DNA of 64,000 bases from Dechloromonas hortensis (GTDB lineage: Bacteria; Pseudomonadota; Gammaproteobacteria; Burkholderiales; Rhodocyclaceae): the NCBI RefSeq assembly GCF_009469765.1, contig NZ_SSSQ01000006.1, forward strand, positions 173,264-237,263. The letters are read 5' to 3'. A program made the translations under genes and the position numbers. A model generated the notes under the pieces. The model searched no databases and was not told the origin of the DNA. It saw only the letters and a program-made list of their open reading frames with translations. Shown piece after piece: positions 44,724-53,494 of the stretch. The stretch's first letter is position 1; every line of letters starts with the position of its first letter.

Positions 44724-44972
44724 TTATTTACCATCTCGCGGATGGTAGTGCTTGCTCTTGTCCTTAGCTGCGTTTGGTTTATCGGCCTTGGCATCCGGCA
44801 TGCTTTGCGGCATGCCGGTTTTTTCCTGGACATGGGAATGCGGCTTGCTCGCGGTCTTGTCCATTTGGGCCTCGGCGGCCTTCGGGGCGGCGGCCTTTTC
44901 ATCGGCGAAGACGACGCCGGTCATCGTGGTGCCAGCAAACAGAACGGCGGCAATGAGGGAGGAAACTTTCAT
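44724..44972 (-). CDS. small His/Lys-rich periplasmic protein
   Basis: 82 residues with a signal peptide (MKVSSLIAAVLFAGTTMTGV, cleavage near VFADE). The mature part is disordered and rich in Ala, Lys, Pro, Met and His (SKPHSHVQEKTGMPQSMPD, KSKHYHPRDGK), a composition common among copper-island periplasmic proteins that may buffer Cu. GGAGCC precedes the ATG. A box resembling the copper-regulator site lies about 95 bases upstream, at the end of the preceding gene. Function not established. Confidence 0.65.
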   Translation of the reverse strand: MKVSSLIAAVLFAGTTMTGVVFADEKAAAPKAAEAQMDKTASKPHSHVQEKTGMPQSMPDAKADKPNAAKDKSKHYHPRDGK

Positions 44973-45047
44973 GATCTTGGCTCCTGAGTTTGGGGATTTA
45001 AACGGTCCGAATCGAGTGAACAGTTGCAGTTTGTGCTTCCGTCACTG

Positions 45048-45302
45048 TCAACAAGGTGACTTGCTGATTACATTGCTGTCAGGAAACGAGGCTGAATACG
45101 GATTCACCAAATGCCCGACTGCTTCCGCAAGCGCATCACGCAATTGCCGTTCGCAACACCCCATCAGAATTCCGTCTTCCAGCGCATCCTGGGCCACCTG
45201 GCGAAGTTCATCCAGGTTCTCGTTGAGCACCTTGATTTTTTCCGTACAGGCAATGAGCTTCCCGGATGAGTCTTGCCAAAGCACCGGCCTTGACGACATC
45301 AT
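45048..45302 (-). CDS. hypothetical protein, 84 residues
   Basis: Unrecognised helical protein from one of two tandem ATGs (45302, 45299). It has a Cys in LIACTEKIKVLNENLDEL and an adjacent pair in ILMGCCERQLRDALAEAV, and ends in SDSNVISKSPC. It starts a few bases after the stop of the phasin-like gene, so it is made with it. Amphipathic helices suggest a partner protein. A copper-type box overlaps its last codons. Confidence 0.5.
   Translation of the reverse strand: MMSSRPVLWQDSSGKLIACTEKIKVLNENLDELRQVAQDALEDGILMGCCERQLRDALAEAVGHLVNPYSASFPDSNVISKSPC
45066..45083. promoter_or_regulatory. partial copper box (GATTACATTGCTGTCAGG)
   Basis: Shares GATTACATT and the central GT with the boxes at 53468 and 57413, but its right half is degenerate. 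It lies 93 bases before the small periplasmic gene start. Confidence 0.35.
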
Positions 45303-45307
45303 CAAGT

Positions 45308-45610
45308 TCACTTTGCCGAATGTTGGGCCAGCGTCTGCAAAACTTGGTGCTGGTATTCCAAACCGTCGAGGGTATATGCCTTCCAATACTCGATGGATGA
45401 AAAGCCGACGGCAGCCCACCATGCCCCTGCTTGCCCAGGCTCACACAGAGAAAACGACGGTGTTCGCTCAAGGAGTTCCTTGAGCGGGGAAATCTGCGTG
45501 GAAATCATCTTTTCCAAACAGTCGAGATTCACGCCAACCAACCGGGCAACCAAATCCAAATGGAAGTCGGAAGGTGCATTGAAGATGGCGAACGAATTGT
45601 GTGCGGACAT
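45308..45610 (-). CDS. phasin-like small protein
   Basis: 100 residues, cytosolic, largely helical: VARLVGVNLDCLEKMISTQI, SPLKELLERTPSFSLCEPGQ, then WKAYTLDGLEYQHQVLQTLA. The pattern of a helical LVGVNLDCLEKM stretch and an LLE...W...Y core resembles phasin family proteins, which coat polyhydroxyalkanoate granules, but the match is weak. GGGAGAAAATC precedes the ATG. It heads a two-gene unit with the next small protein. Its presence in a metal transposon is unexplained. Confidence 0.5.
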   Translation of the reverse strand: MSAHNSFAIFNAPSDFHLDLVARLVGVNLDCLEKMISTQISPLKELLERTPSFSLCEPGQAGAWWAAVGFSSIEYWKAYTLDGLEYQHQVLQTLAQHSAK

Positions 45611-45707
45611 GATTTTCTCCCTGCGGCACGATCAAGGCCCATTGCCTCGTAGGGAGAGTTTGCCTGTGGGTAGCTGTCACGCCCATAACGGGAGCATTAC
45701 AACCCGG

Positions 45708-46016
45708 TCACTGTTTCGTCAGCTTGTTGCCGTGCTGCTCGCAGAGAGCGATTATTTCTTGCGTCTGGGCGCTTAGCCCCTGAAAAACTTGTTGCCTCCG
45801 CCTCTCGAATTCAGCCGCAGAAACTTTCCACTGTGGGTCATGGGGGCCGTTCAGTTCGGCAGCGACAATCCGACGCACATAAGCCAGTGCGGATGCCTTG
45901 CCTCGCGTAAGCCGCAACAAATCCGCCTTTGCCGCATCGAAGGCATCGCGATGATGGTCTCTCAATCCTGTGGTGAGCACCACGAGACTGGCAACGGCAT
46001 CGTCAAACGGTCGCAT
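45708..46016 (-). CDS. hypothetical protein, 102 residues
   Basis: Unrecognised helical protein (MRPFDDAVASLVVLTTGLRD, VRRIVAAELNGPHDPQWKVS, AAEFERRRQQVFQGLSAQTQ, EIIALCEQHGNKLTKQ). The start at 46016 is used because AAGGAAGA lies seven bases before it; an ATG 18 codons earlier lacks a site. No signal peptide. It lies between the cytochrome gene and the phasin-like gene on the same strand. Confidence 0.55.
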   Translation of the reverse strand: MRPFDDAVASLVVLTTGLRDHHRDAFDAAKADLLRLTRGKASALAYVRRIVAAELNGPHDPQWKVSAAEFERRRQQVFQGLSAQTQEIIALCEQHGNKLTKQ

Positions 46017-46073
46017 TGAATCGTCTTCCTTGGGCAATTTTTTCCCCTGATAGTGCACCGTTCGAACCATCCG

Positions 46074-46463
46074 CTATTGGATGCCAACCTTCCGCTGCTC
46101 GGCCCGTACATAGGCGGTGACGTGGGCGACGTCGTCCGGCGTTACCCCTTTCACCGGAGCCATGTCGCCAAATTTCCAGTGATGGGCCCGCACACCGTTG
46201 GCCACGGCCAACTGGAATGCCGCATCGGCATGATGTGACGGCTCATAAATCTTGTGCAGCAGGGGCGGTCCCTTTTCCGATCCCTTCAAGTCGCCGCCAT
46301 GACAGCCTGCACAGTGATTGGCGAACAGCGCCTTGCCCATGACGGGATTGGGCATTAGGCCGGGGCCGGGTTTGGGAATGCTCCAGCCTTGAGCCAGGGC
46401 AAGGCTGGGCAGCAGCGCCACAAGAAACGATGCAGGAATCCAAAACAAACGCTTACGCCTCAT
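46074..46463 (-). CDS. periplasmic cytochrome c (class I)
   Basis: 129 residues. Signal peptide MRRKRLFWIPASFLVALLPS to AQG, then a single heme motif CAGCH (KALFANHCAGCHGGDLKGSE). His and Met ligands are possible in YEPSHHADAAFQLAV, GVRAHHWKFGDMAPVKGV. The ATG overlaps the cusA stop by 4 bases, so it is coupled to the efflux pump genes. Start chosen at the signal peptide; the longer reading lies inside cusA. A copper-linked electron carrier, perhaps for Cu(I) oxidation with the multicopper oxidase, is inferred. Confidence 0.85.
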   Translation of the reverse strand: MRRKRLFWIPASFLVALLPSLALAQGWSIPKPGPGLMPNPVMGKALFANHCAGCHGGDLKGSEKGPPLLHKIYEPSHHADAAFQLAVANGVRAHHWKFGDMAPVKGVTPDDVAHVTAYVRAEQRKVGIQ

Positions 46464-49400
46464 TGTTCCATCCCCCGTTTCATTCGCCACTGCTTGACCA
46501 GCGCGTAGATAGCCGGGATGACCGCGAGCGTAAGTACCGTCGAGGAAATCATCCCGCCGACCATCGGTGCCGCAATGCGGCTCATCACCTCGGAACCGGT
46601 CCCTGTCCCCCACATGATTGGTAGCAGGCCAGCCATGATTGCCACCACCGTCATCATTTTCGGGCGAACCCGTTCCACGGCGCCTTCCATGATGGCCTCG
46701 TAGAGATCGTGCAGCGTTGGCGCCTGATTTTCCGTCCGGCGCTTGGCCTTCAATTCTTCCCAGGCATGATCGAGGTAAATCAGCATGATGACCCCGGTTT
46801 CCGCCGCAACCCCGGCCAAGGCGATGAAGCCCACGGCGACGGCGACGGACAGGTTATAACCGAGCAACCACATCAGCCAGACCCCGCCGACTAGCGCAAA
46901 TGGCACCGACAGCATGACGATCAAGGTTTCTGTCAGTCGCTTGAAGTTCAGGTAAAGCAGCAGAAAAATGATCAACAGCGTCACCGGGATGACAATCTTC
47001 ATTTTCTCGATAGCCCGTTCCATGTACTCGAACTGGCCACTCCAGGTGACGTAGTAGCCGGGTGGGAACTTAACCTGTTCGGCGACAGCCTTCTTGGCGT
47101 CGGCCACGTAGCTGCCAATGTCGCGGTCGCGGATGTCGACATAAATGTAGGCAGAGAGCAAGGCGTTTTCGGTGCGGATGCTGGGCGCTCCCTTGGCGAC
47201 GACAACCTTGGCCAATTGCCCGAGCGGAATCATCGCCCCGTCCATGGTCGGGATCAGCACCTCGCGGGCAATCTGCTGCGGATCGGAGCGTAGTTCGCGC
47301 GGATAGCGGATGGTGACGCCGAAACGTTCCCGTCCCTCGACCGTGGTTGTCACCATCTCGCCGCCCAGCGCCGTGCCGATCACATCCTGCAGATCGCCGA
47401 CGGCCAGGCCGTAGCGCGCCAGTTGTTCGCGGTCGGGTTCGATGTTGAGGTAGAAGCCGCCGGTGATGCGCTCGGCGAAGGCACTGGTCGTGCCGGGCAC
47501 GGCTTTGACCACGGCCTCGATTTCCTTGGCCATTTTTTCCATCTCGCCGAGATCCTTGCCGAAGACCTTGATGCCGATCGGCGTGCGAATGCCGGTGGAC
47601 AGCATGTCGATGCGTGCCTTGATCGGCATCGTCCAAGCATTGGCGACGCCGGGGAATTGCAGCGCCTTGTCTAGTTCGGCGATCAGCTTGTCAGTGGTCA
47701 GGCCCTGCCGCCATTCTGATTGTGGCTTCAGATTGATCACCGTTTCGAACATCTCGGTTGGAGCAGGATCGGTTGCCGTGTTGGCGCGCCCAGCCTTGCC
47801 ATAAACCGAAGCAACCTCGGGGAAGCTCTTGATGATCTTGTTCTGCGTCTGCATCAACTCGGCAGCCTTGGTAATCGACATACCGGGCAGCGATGCTGGC
47901 ATGTAGAGCAGCGTGCCCTCGTTGAGCGTCGGCATGAACTCCGATCCGAGTTGAGAGGCTGGGTAAATAGAGGCCACCAAGGCAACAACGGCTGCGACGA
48001 TGGTCATTTTCTTCCAGCGCATGACGCCGGCGATGATCGGCCGATAGGCCCAAATCAGGAAACGATTCACCGGATTTTTTGCTTCCGGCATCACCTTACC
48101 TCGGATGAACAACATCATGAGGACTGGCACCAACGTCACCGAAAGCAGCGCGGCGCCGGCCATCGAGAAGGTCTTAGTGAAGGCGAGCGGCGAGAAAAGT
48201 CGCCCCTCCTGGCCTTCCAATGCAAAGACCGGGAGGAAGGAAACAGTGATGATGAGCAGCGAGAAGAACAGCGCCGGGCCGACTTCCTTGCAGGCTGCGA
48301 GCATGGCATCGGCGCGCTCGGCATCGGTGTGCTCCTCTGGCAGGCGTTCCAGGTGCTTATGAGCATTCTCGATCATCACGATGGCAGCATCGATCATTGC
48401 GCCGATGGCGATGGCGATGCCTCCCAGACTCATCAGATTGGAGTTCATGCCTAACGAGCGCATGGCGACGAAAGCGATCAACACGCCGACCGGCAACATC
48501 AGGATGGCAACCAGGGCGCTGCGCACGTGCATCAGGAAGATGATGCAGACCAGTGCAACGATGATCGCTTCCTCAATCAGCGTTCGTTTCAATGTGTCGA
48601 TGGCGTTGTGTATCAGTTCGGAACGGTCGTACACCGTCTGTACCGTGACGCCCTCAGGCAAGCCGGGACCAATTTCAGCTATCCGGGTTTTGAGATTGTG
48701 AATGACTTCCAGCGCGTTGGCACCATATCGCGCCATAGCGATGCCTGACACGACTTCACCTTCACCGTTGAGTTCGGTCAGGCCGCGCCGTTCGTCGGGC
48801 ACCAATTCGATGCGAGCAATGTCGCGGATCAGCACTGGCGTACCTTTGTCGCTTTTGACGACCAGCATTTCAAGGTCGTTTTTGCCACGCAGGTAGCCCT
48901 TGCCGCGCACCATGTACTCGGTTTCAGCCATCTCGACGACGCGCCCGCCGACATCGCGATTCGAGTCTCGGATGACTTGCGCCACCTTCATCAGCGGAAT
49001 ACCGTAAGAACGTAGCTTGACCGGGTCGACCGTGACCTGATAGGTCTGCACGAAGCCACCGATTGAGGCTACTTCGGCGACACCAGAGGCCTTGGTCAGT
49101 TGATAGCGGACGTACCAGTCCTGAATGGTGCGAAGTTCGGCCAGCGTCTTGTCTTTGGCAAGTAACGCATATTGATAAACCCAGCCGACGCCGGTGGCGT
49201 CCGGTCCGAGCGAGGGGGTGACGCCCTTTGGCATGCGGCTGGAGGCAAAATTCAGATATTCCAGCACCCGCGAGCGCGCCCAGTAGATGTCGGTGCCATC
49301 CTCAAAAATGATGTACACGAAGGAAGCGCCGAAGAACGAAAAGCCGCGCACCACCTTTGATTTCGGCACCGACAACATGGCCGTGGTGAGCGGATAGGTG

Positions 49401-49594
49401 ACCTGATCCTCGACGACCTGCGGTGCCTGGCCGGGATATTCGGTATAAACGATGACCTGCACGTCCGAGAGGTCAGGCAAGGCATCGATCGGCGTGCGCA
49501 ATACGGCATAAATGCCCGCGATGGTGATGAACAGGGTGGCGAGCAAGACCAGGAAGCGGTTCCGGCCCGACCATTCGATAATATTGGCCAACAT
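46460..49594 (-). CDS. cusA: CusA-type heavy-metal RND efflux pump
   Basis: A 1,044-residue inner-membrane proton/metal antiporter of the HME-RND family. The signature in transmembrane helix 4 is AIAIGAMIDAAIVMIENAHK, matching the Cu(I)/Ag(I) group (CusA), not the CzcA DFGxxVDG form. RIDMLSTGIRTPIGIKVFG, holding one of the conserved Met residues, also agrees with CusA. Two large periplasmic loops and helices at the termini (RNRFLVLLATLFITIAGIY; GGMISSTVLTLAVIPAIYAL) are normal. It follows cusB by 24 bases in the order cusF-cusC-cusB-cusA. Confidence 0.95.
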   Translation of the reverse strand: MLANIIEWSGRNRFLVLLATLFITIAGIYAVLRTPIDALPDLSDVQVIVYTEYPGQAPQVVEDQVTYPLTTAMLSVPKSKVVRGFSFFGASFVYIIFEDGTDIYWARSRVLEYLNFASSRMPKGVTPSLGPDATGVGWVYQYALLAKDKTLAELRTIQDWYVRYQLTKASGVAEVASIGGFVQTYQVTVDPVKLRSYGIPLMKVAQVIRDSNRDVGGRVVEMAETEYMVRGKGYLRGKNDLEMLVVKSDKGTPVLIRDIARIELVPDERRGLTELNGEGEVVSGIAMARYGANALEVIHNLKTRIAEIGPGLPEGVTVQTVYDRSELIHNAIDTLKRTLIEEAIIVALVCIIFLMHVRSALVAILMLPVGVLIAFVAMRSLGMNSNLMSLGGIAIAIGAMIDAAIVMIENAHKHLERLPEEHTDAERADAMLAACKEVGPALFFSLLIITVSFLPVFALEGQEGRLFSPLAFTKTFSMAGAALLSVTLVPVLMMLFIRGKVMPEAKNPVNRFLIWAYRPIIAGVMRWKKMTIVAAVVALVASIYPASQLGSEFMPTLNEGTLLYMPASLPGMSITKAAELMQTQNKIIKSFPEVASVYGKAGRANTATDPAPTEMFETVINLKPQSEWRQGLTTDKLIAELDKALQFPGVANAWTMPIKARIDMLSTGIRTPIGIKVFGKDLGEMEKMAKEIEAVVKAVPGTTSAFAERITGGFYLNIEPDREQLARYGLAVGDLQDVIGTALGGEMVTTTVEGRERFGVTIRYPRELRSDPQQIAREVLIPTMDGAMIPLGQLAKVVVAKGAPSIRTENALLSAYIYVDIRDRDIGSYVADAKKAVAEQVKFPPGYYVTWSGQFEYMERAIEKMKIVIPVTLLIIFLLLYLNFKRLTETLIVMLSVPFALVGGVWLMWLLGYNLSVAVAVGFIALAGVAAETGVIMLIYLDHAWEELKAKRRTENQAPTLHDLYEAIMEGAVERVRPKMMTVVAIMAGLLPIMWGTGTGSEVMSRIAAPMVGGMISSTVLTLAVIPAIYALVKQWRMKRGMEQ

Positions 49595-49618
49595 GGGGTG
49601 ACTCTCCGTGGTTCTCGG

Positions 49619-51247
49619 TCAGTGACCGGCGTGCGGGTTGGCCCCGGCGGCCGGTGTGCCGGCTCCCTGGTTTGCTGGCAGCGGCTTGACGGCCGTAATC
49701 ACCCATTCACCGGGCTGCCGCTCGACGAACTCGACGGCGACTTTGGCTCCCGGTTTCATCCCTTGCAGCAGCGATGCGTTGGCGGCCTTGAACTCCATGG
49801 TCATGGCCGGCCATTTGAGGCTGGCGACCGGGCCGTGATTGAGGCTGATTGTGCCGGCTGCCGCGTCGACGCCATCCACCGTGCCTTCGGCCTGGTGGCT
49901 GGCTCCTTTGGCGGCTGGCTGTCCAGGTGCTGCCGCTTGCCCTTCTTTTGGGGCGGCGCCATGGGCGGCGTGGCCGAAACCGCCGACCGCTGCCTTGAGG
50001 TTGCTCTCGGCATCGATCAGGAAGTTGGCGGCGACCACCACCTGCTCGCCATCTTTGACACCTTCCAGCACTTCGACATGATTGTCGCTGCGGCCACCGA
50101 GCTTGATTTCGCGTGGCTCGAAGCGACCTTCGCCCTGCTGGATCAGCACAATCTGGCGGGCACCGCTGTCGATGACGGCGGAAGTCGGTACCGTGACCAC
50201 CTGGCCTTTGGTGCCCACCGGTAATTCGACCTGGGCGAACATCGACGGTTTGAGCAGCAGCCCCGGATTGGCCAGTTCGATTCGAACCGGTACCGTGCGG
50301 GTCTGGGCGTTCAAGGTCGGATAGACATAGCTGATCGTGCCTTCGAAGGTCTTGTCCGGGTAGGCGTTGATCCTGACCTTGGCCTTGGCCCCCGTCCTGA
50401 CCTGGCCGATGTCCTGCTCAAACACGTCGGCGACCACCCAGACGGCCGACAGGTCAGCCACTTGGTAAAGCGCCTCGCCCGGCATGAAACGCATGCCCTG
50501 TAGCGCCTTCTTCTCGGTGACGATGCCGGAAACCGGCGAGCGGAAAGTCAGCGTGCGCCGCGCTTCGCCGGACTTCGCCAAGGCCTTGACCTGCTCTTCC
50601 GAAATATCCCAGTTCTTCAGGCGCAACAGGCTGGAATCGGCCAGTTGCTTCATGCCATCCCGCGCCTGGCCGCCGGCTTCCTTCAGCGATTCGACGCCTT
50701 GGGCGGCAATCGCGTATTCGCGCTGGGCGGAAACCAGTTCCGGACTATAAACCTCGAACAACGGCTGCCCCTTGCCGACCGACTGACCGGTGACATTGAC
50801 GTGCAGGCGCTCGACGTAGCCCTCGAACTTGGGAGAGATCGCATAGATACGGCGCTCGTCCGGTTCGATACGACCGGCGGCGCGGACCACCTTGTCAAGG
50901 ACGCGCAATTGGGCGGCTTCCGTCCGCACACCCAGCTTCTGCACCTTCTCGGTACTGATCTTGATCTGGCTGGCCGATGCCGGTTCGTCGTCCTGTTCTC
51001 CCTCATAGACCGCAATGTAATCCATCCCCATCGGGTCTTTCTTGGGCAGCGGCGAAGTGTCGGGCAGCCCCATCGGGTTACGGTAGAAGAGCAGTTTTTT
51101 TTCTTTCTTGGCCGGTTCGGCTGGCGCGCTGGCGACCTGTGCCGCATCGCCATGGGAGGCGCCGCCACGTCCGCCCAGCCAGTAACCACTACCGGCGGCC
51201 ACGGCAACCGCAATAACGCCGATGGTCAGTCCCGTACCCTTGTTCAT
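49619..51247 (-). CDS. cusB: CusB-type membrane fusion protein with C-terminal CusF-like domain
   Basis: 542 residues; periplasmic adaptor of the pump. A signal anchor (about 6-26) leads to a His/Met-rich heavy-metal binding region: KLLFYRNPMGLPDTS, KKDPMGMDYIAVYEGE. The lipoyl/HlyD core is DKVVRAAGRIEPDERRIYAI, then a hairpin, and MRFMPGEALYQVADLSAVWV. Beyond about residue 440 a linker leads to a CusF-like domain (TISLNHGPVASLKWPAMTME) that keeps the Trp and Met of the Cu site. Fused CusF is a known variant. The stop lies 24 bases before cusA, and it overlaps cusC by 4 bases. Confidence 0.93.
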   Translation of the reverse strand: MNKGTGLTIGVIAVAVAAGSGYWLGGRGGASHGDAAQVASAPAEPAKKEKKLLFYRNPMGLPDTSPLPKKDPMGMDYIAVYEGEQDDEPASASQIKISTEKVQKLGVRTEAAQLRVLDKVVRAAGRIEPDERRIYAISPKFEGYVERLHVNVTGQSVGKGQPLFEVYSPELVSAQREYAIAAQGVESLKEAGGQARDGMKQLADSSLLRLKNWDISEEQVKALAKSGEARRTLTFRSPVSGIVTEKKALQGMRFMPGEALYQVADLSAVWVVADVFEQDIGQVRTGAKAKVRINAYPDKTFEGTISYVYPTLNAQTRTVPVRIELANPGLLLKPSMFAQVELPVGTKGQVVTVPTSAVIDSGARQIVLIQQGEGRFEPREIKLGGRSDNHVEVLEGVKDGEQVVVAANFLIDAESNLKAAVGGFGHAAHGAAPKEGQAAAPGQPAAKGASHQAEGTVDGVDAAAGTISLNHGPVASLKWPAMTMEFKAANASLLQGMKPGAKVAVEFVERQPGEWVITAVKPLPANQGAGTPAAGANPHAGH

Positions 51248-52515
51248 AGATCTTCCCCTAAAAGACGTTCGATTTCGGCCAGACGCATCTGGGCGTCGAC
51301 TTGGGCCTTAAGCTGGTTTTGTCTGGCCTGCCGGATTTGGCGTTGGGCATCGAGCAAGGTGGCAAAATCCACCTTGCCGGTCTCGTAGCCGGCCAGCGCC
51401 GCCTTGAAGGTCAGTTCGGCCTGCGGCAGCAGGCTGTTGGTCAGCAGGTTTTCCGTGCGACGGGCGGCTTCAATGCCGGACAGCGCCTCGGCCAGTTCGG
51501 CGGAGACCTGGTTGGTGGTGGACTCCTTGCGCGAACGGGCGGCATTGAGCATCGACTCGGATTCCCGCTCCTGCGCCCGACGCGAAGACTGTTGCAGCGG
51601 GATATTCAGTTCGACCATCAACTCCCATTCCTTGATTGCGCTCTGGTACTGGATGGGGGATACGCCTAGCGTAAAGTCGGGATAGCGGTTTTTGTAGGTC
51701 AGGTCGCGAGATTTCTCGGCGGCCTTGATTTTCGATTCGTCGGCGAACAGTTGCGGGTTGCGGGTTCGCACGCGCTCTTCCAGCGTGGCGTAATCCAGCG
51801 TCACCGGCGCCGGCAGCTTGCGCAACTGGGCTGGCACCTGCAACGGCGCATTGTTTGGGCGAGCCAGCAAAGCGTTCAGCCGGGCATGCAGGTGGTGCTG
51901 TTCGGTTTCCAAGGCAATCAACTCGTTGCGTATGTTGGTCTGCTCGACCTGGGCGCGGATGACGTCCTGCTGCGCCGCCAGGCCGCCGGAATAGCGTACC
52001 TGGGCGACCTTTTCCAGGCGGGTCATCAGGTCGAGGATTTCCCGGGTCAATTGCTCGTTGCGGTGCACGTAATAAAGCTGGGCGAAATTGACTTTGATCC
52101 GCCCGGCCACATCGGCCCATGTGCCCAGCGCACGACCCTTGGCGCCGTCGGCTTCAAGCGCTGCAATCTCTCGCTTCAGGTCGCGCTTGCCGAACCAGGG
52201 AATATCCTGCATCAGCAGGTAACGGGTGCTGCCGACGCGACTCGGGGACAAGGTTGCATTCTGCTCGCCGAATCGGGTGATGTCGCGCAACTCGGTACGA
52301 AACTTCGGGTCGGGCAAGGCGCCGGCCGGCGTCACCCGCTCGCCCGACGCTTCGGCCTCGGCCTGCATCGCAGCGTATTCCGGATTGCGCGTCTTGGCGT
52401 AATTGATCAGGCTGTCGACGTTCGCACCGAGGGCGGCCTCTTGGGCAAACACGGGCGCGCCAAAGGCGATGGCAAGCGACAGGATCAAAATGGGTAATGG
52501 CCTGAGTCGGCGCAT
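51244..52515 (-). CDS. cusC: CusC-type outer-membrane factor (TolC family)
   Basis: 423 residues. Signal peptide MRRLRPLPILILSLAIAFGA to VFAQEA; no lipobox Cys is visible, unlike many CusC. The TolC pattern of two coiled-coil repeats is seen: NPEYAAMQAEAEASGERVTP with GALPDPKFRTELRD, and later ARSRKESTTNQVSAELAEAL. Start at 52515 because the signal peptide begins there and GGGAGGTCGC precedes it. Overlap with cusB (ATGA) shows one operon. It forms the outer-membrane channel of the tripartite copper/silver pump. Confidence 0.92.
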   Translation of the reverse strand: MRRLRPLPILILSLAIAFGAPVFAQEAALGANVDSLINYAKTRNPEYAAMQAEAEASGERVTPAGALPDPKFRTELRDITRFGEQNATLSPSRVGSTRYLLMQDIPWFGKRDLKREIAALEADGAKGRALGTWADVAGRIKVNFAQLYYVHRNEQLTREILDLMTRLEKVAQVRYSGGLAAQQDVIRAQVEQTNIRNELIALETEQHHLHARLNALLARPNNAPLQVPAQLRKLPAPVTLDYATLEERVRTRNPQLFADESKIKAAEKSRDLTYKNRYPDFTLGVSPIQYQSAIKEWELMVELNIPLQQSSRRAQERESESMLNAARSRKESTTNQVSAELAEALSGIEAARRTENLLTNSLLPQAELTFKAALAGYETGKVDFATLLDAQRQIRQARQNQLKAQVDAQMRLAEIERLLGEDL

Positions 52516-52594
52516 GCGACCTCCCTGAAATATTTGTTTTATGGAGCATGCTGACAGCGAGATGGAATCACCCTCTCGCCGCCAGTCGATCTTA

Positions 52595-52939
52595 TTATTT
52601 GGCTGGTTCGAAATGGACGACGGTGATGGCACCATTCACGGAGTCGGCCATGAAGCGAATCTTATCCCCTGCCTTCATCTGGTCCAACCAGGCGGCATTG
52701 GAAACCTTGAAGACCATTGTCATCGCCGGCATGTTCAGGTTGGTCAGCGGGCCGTGCGACAGTGTCACCTTGCCGGCGGCCTTGTCCACTTTTTTGACCT
52801 GGCCGTCGACCATTTGCATTTCAGCGGACGCGGCGGCCGGTGCAGCCATGGCATGGCCGGCATGGTCGCCTGCAGCCTGGACCGAAACGGTGCCAAGGGA
52901 GGCAAAGGCAATCAGGGAGGCGGTGATGAGTGTTTTCAT
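52595..52939 (-). CDS. cusF: CusF periplasmic copper chaperone
   Basis: 114 residues with signal peptide MKTLITASLIAFASLGTVSV to QAAGDHAGH and a short His-containing linker. The OB-fold core is GQVKKVDKAAGKVTLSHGPL, then TNLNMPAMTMVFKV. The family has NWPEMTM with a Trp that caps the metal by cation-pi contact; here the position is Met (NMPAMTM), while the His and the other two Met ligands remain. It delivers Cu(I)/Ag(I) to CusB. It is 79 bases before the cusC start and 18 after the DUF411 gene. Confidence 0.92.
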   Translation of the reverse strand: MKTLITASLIAFASLGTVSVQAAGDHAGHAMAAPAAASAEMQMVDGQVKKVDKAAGKVTLSHGPLTNLNMPAMTMVFKVSNAAWLDQMKAGDKIRFMADSVNGAITVVHFEPAK

Positions 52940-52957
52940 GGGTTTCTCCTGTTGGAA

Positions 52958-53398
52958 TCAATGTTTTGCAAAAATGCTGGTTTCACCGCCGGACTGGACC
53001 AGCAGCGTGTTGTAGGGAACGGGTTTCGAACTTTCCATGCCTGGCGAACCGGGGGGCATCGAGGGCACCGCGATGCCGAGGGCTTTCGGTTTTTCCCTGA
53101 GCAGACGCTGAATGTCGGCAACCGGCACGTGGCCTTCGACCACATAAACGCCCACCTTGGCGGTATGGCAGGAGCCGAGGCGGTCTGGCATCCCCAGTTG
53201 CTTCCGGGCTGCCGGGACGTCCATGACATTGTGCGCGCGAACCTCGAAGCCCGCGTCCTTCAGGTGGTCAATCCACTTGCCACAGCAACCGCAGTTCGGG
53301 CTCTTGTAGACATCGACCATTTCGCCTGCCGTTGCGGCGGAGGAAAGGCCGGCACCGAAGGCTGTGATCAAGGCGAGAACAAGGACGGGGTTACGCAT
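52958..53398 (-). CDS. DUF411 periplasmic metal-binding protein
   Basis: 146 residues, signal peptide MRNPVLVLALITAFGAGLSS to ATAGE. The DUF411 domain carries YKSPNCGCCGKWIDHLKDAG (Cys motif CGCC) and a second site GMPDRLGSCHTAKVGVYVVE, both for Cu(I). GIAVPSMPPGSPGMES adds conserved Met. Known members (CopG-like) act in periplasmic copper handling. It is the first gene of the leftward operon DUF411-cusF-cusC-cusB-cusA-cytochrome, with a copper box 69 bases upstream. Confidence 0.92.
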   Translation of the reverse strand: MRNPVLVLALITAFGAGLSSAATAGEMVDVYKSPNCGCCGKWIDHLKDAGFEVRAHNVMDVPAARKQLGMPDRLGSCHTAKVGVYVVEGHVPVADIQRLLREKPKALGIAVPSMPPGSPGMESSKPVPYNTLLVQSGGETSIFAKH

Positions 53399-53467
53399 GG
53401 CGAGGCTCCTGTTTGAATCGAGTGGCGTCAGTATGGATAGCCAATGCCAACAATTGGCTGTCCCGCT

Positions 53468-53485
53468 GATTACATTTTTGTAATG
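53468..53485. promoter_or_regulatory. copper-regulator box (GATTACATTTTTGTAATG)
   Basis: A near-palindrome GATTACA-N4-TGTAATG in the 96-base gap between the cytochrome c gene and DUF411, matching the box at 57413 in the divergent copRS region. It is the probable CopR/CusR site for the efflux operon. Confidence 0.65.
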
Positions 53486-53494
53486 TTTGACCGC

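Noticed and set aside
45692..45703. Half of a copper box (GCATTACAAC)
   Set aside because: Only one half matches and no second half is found at the right spacing.
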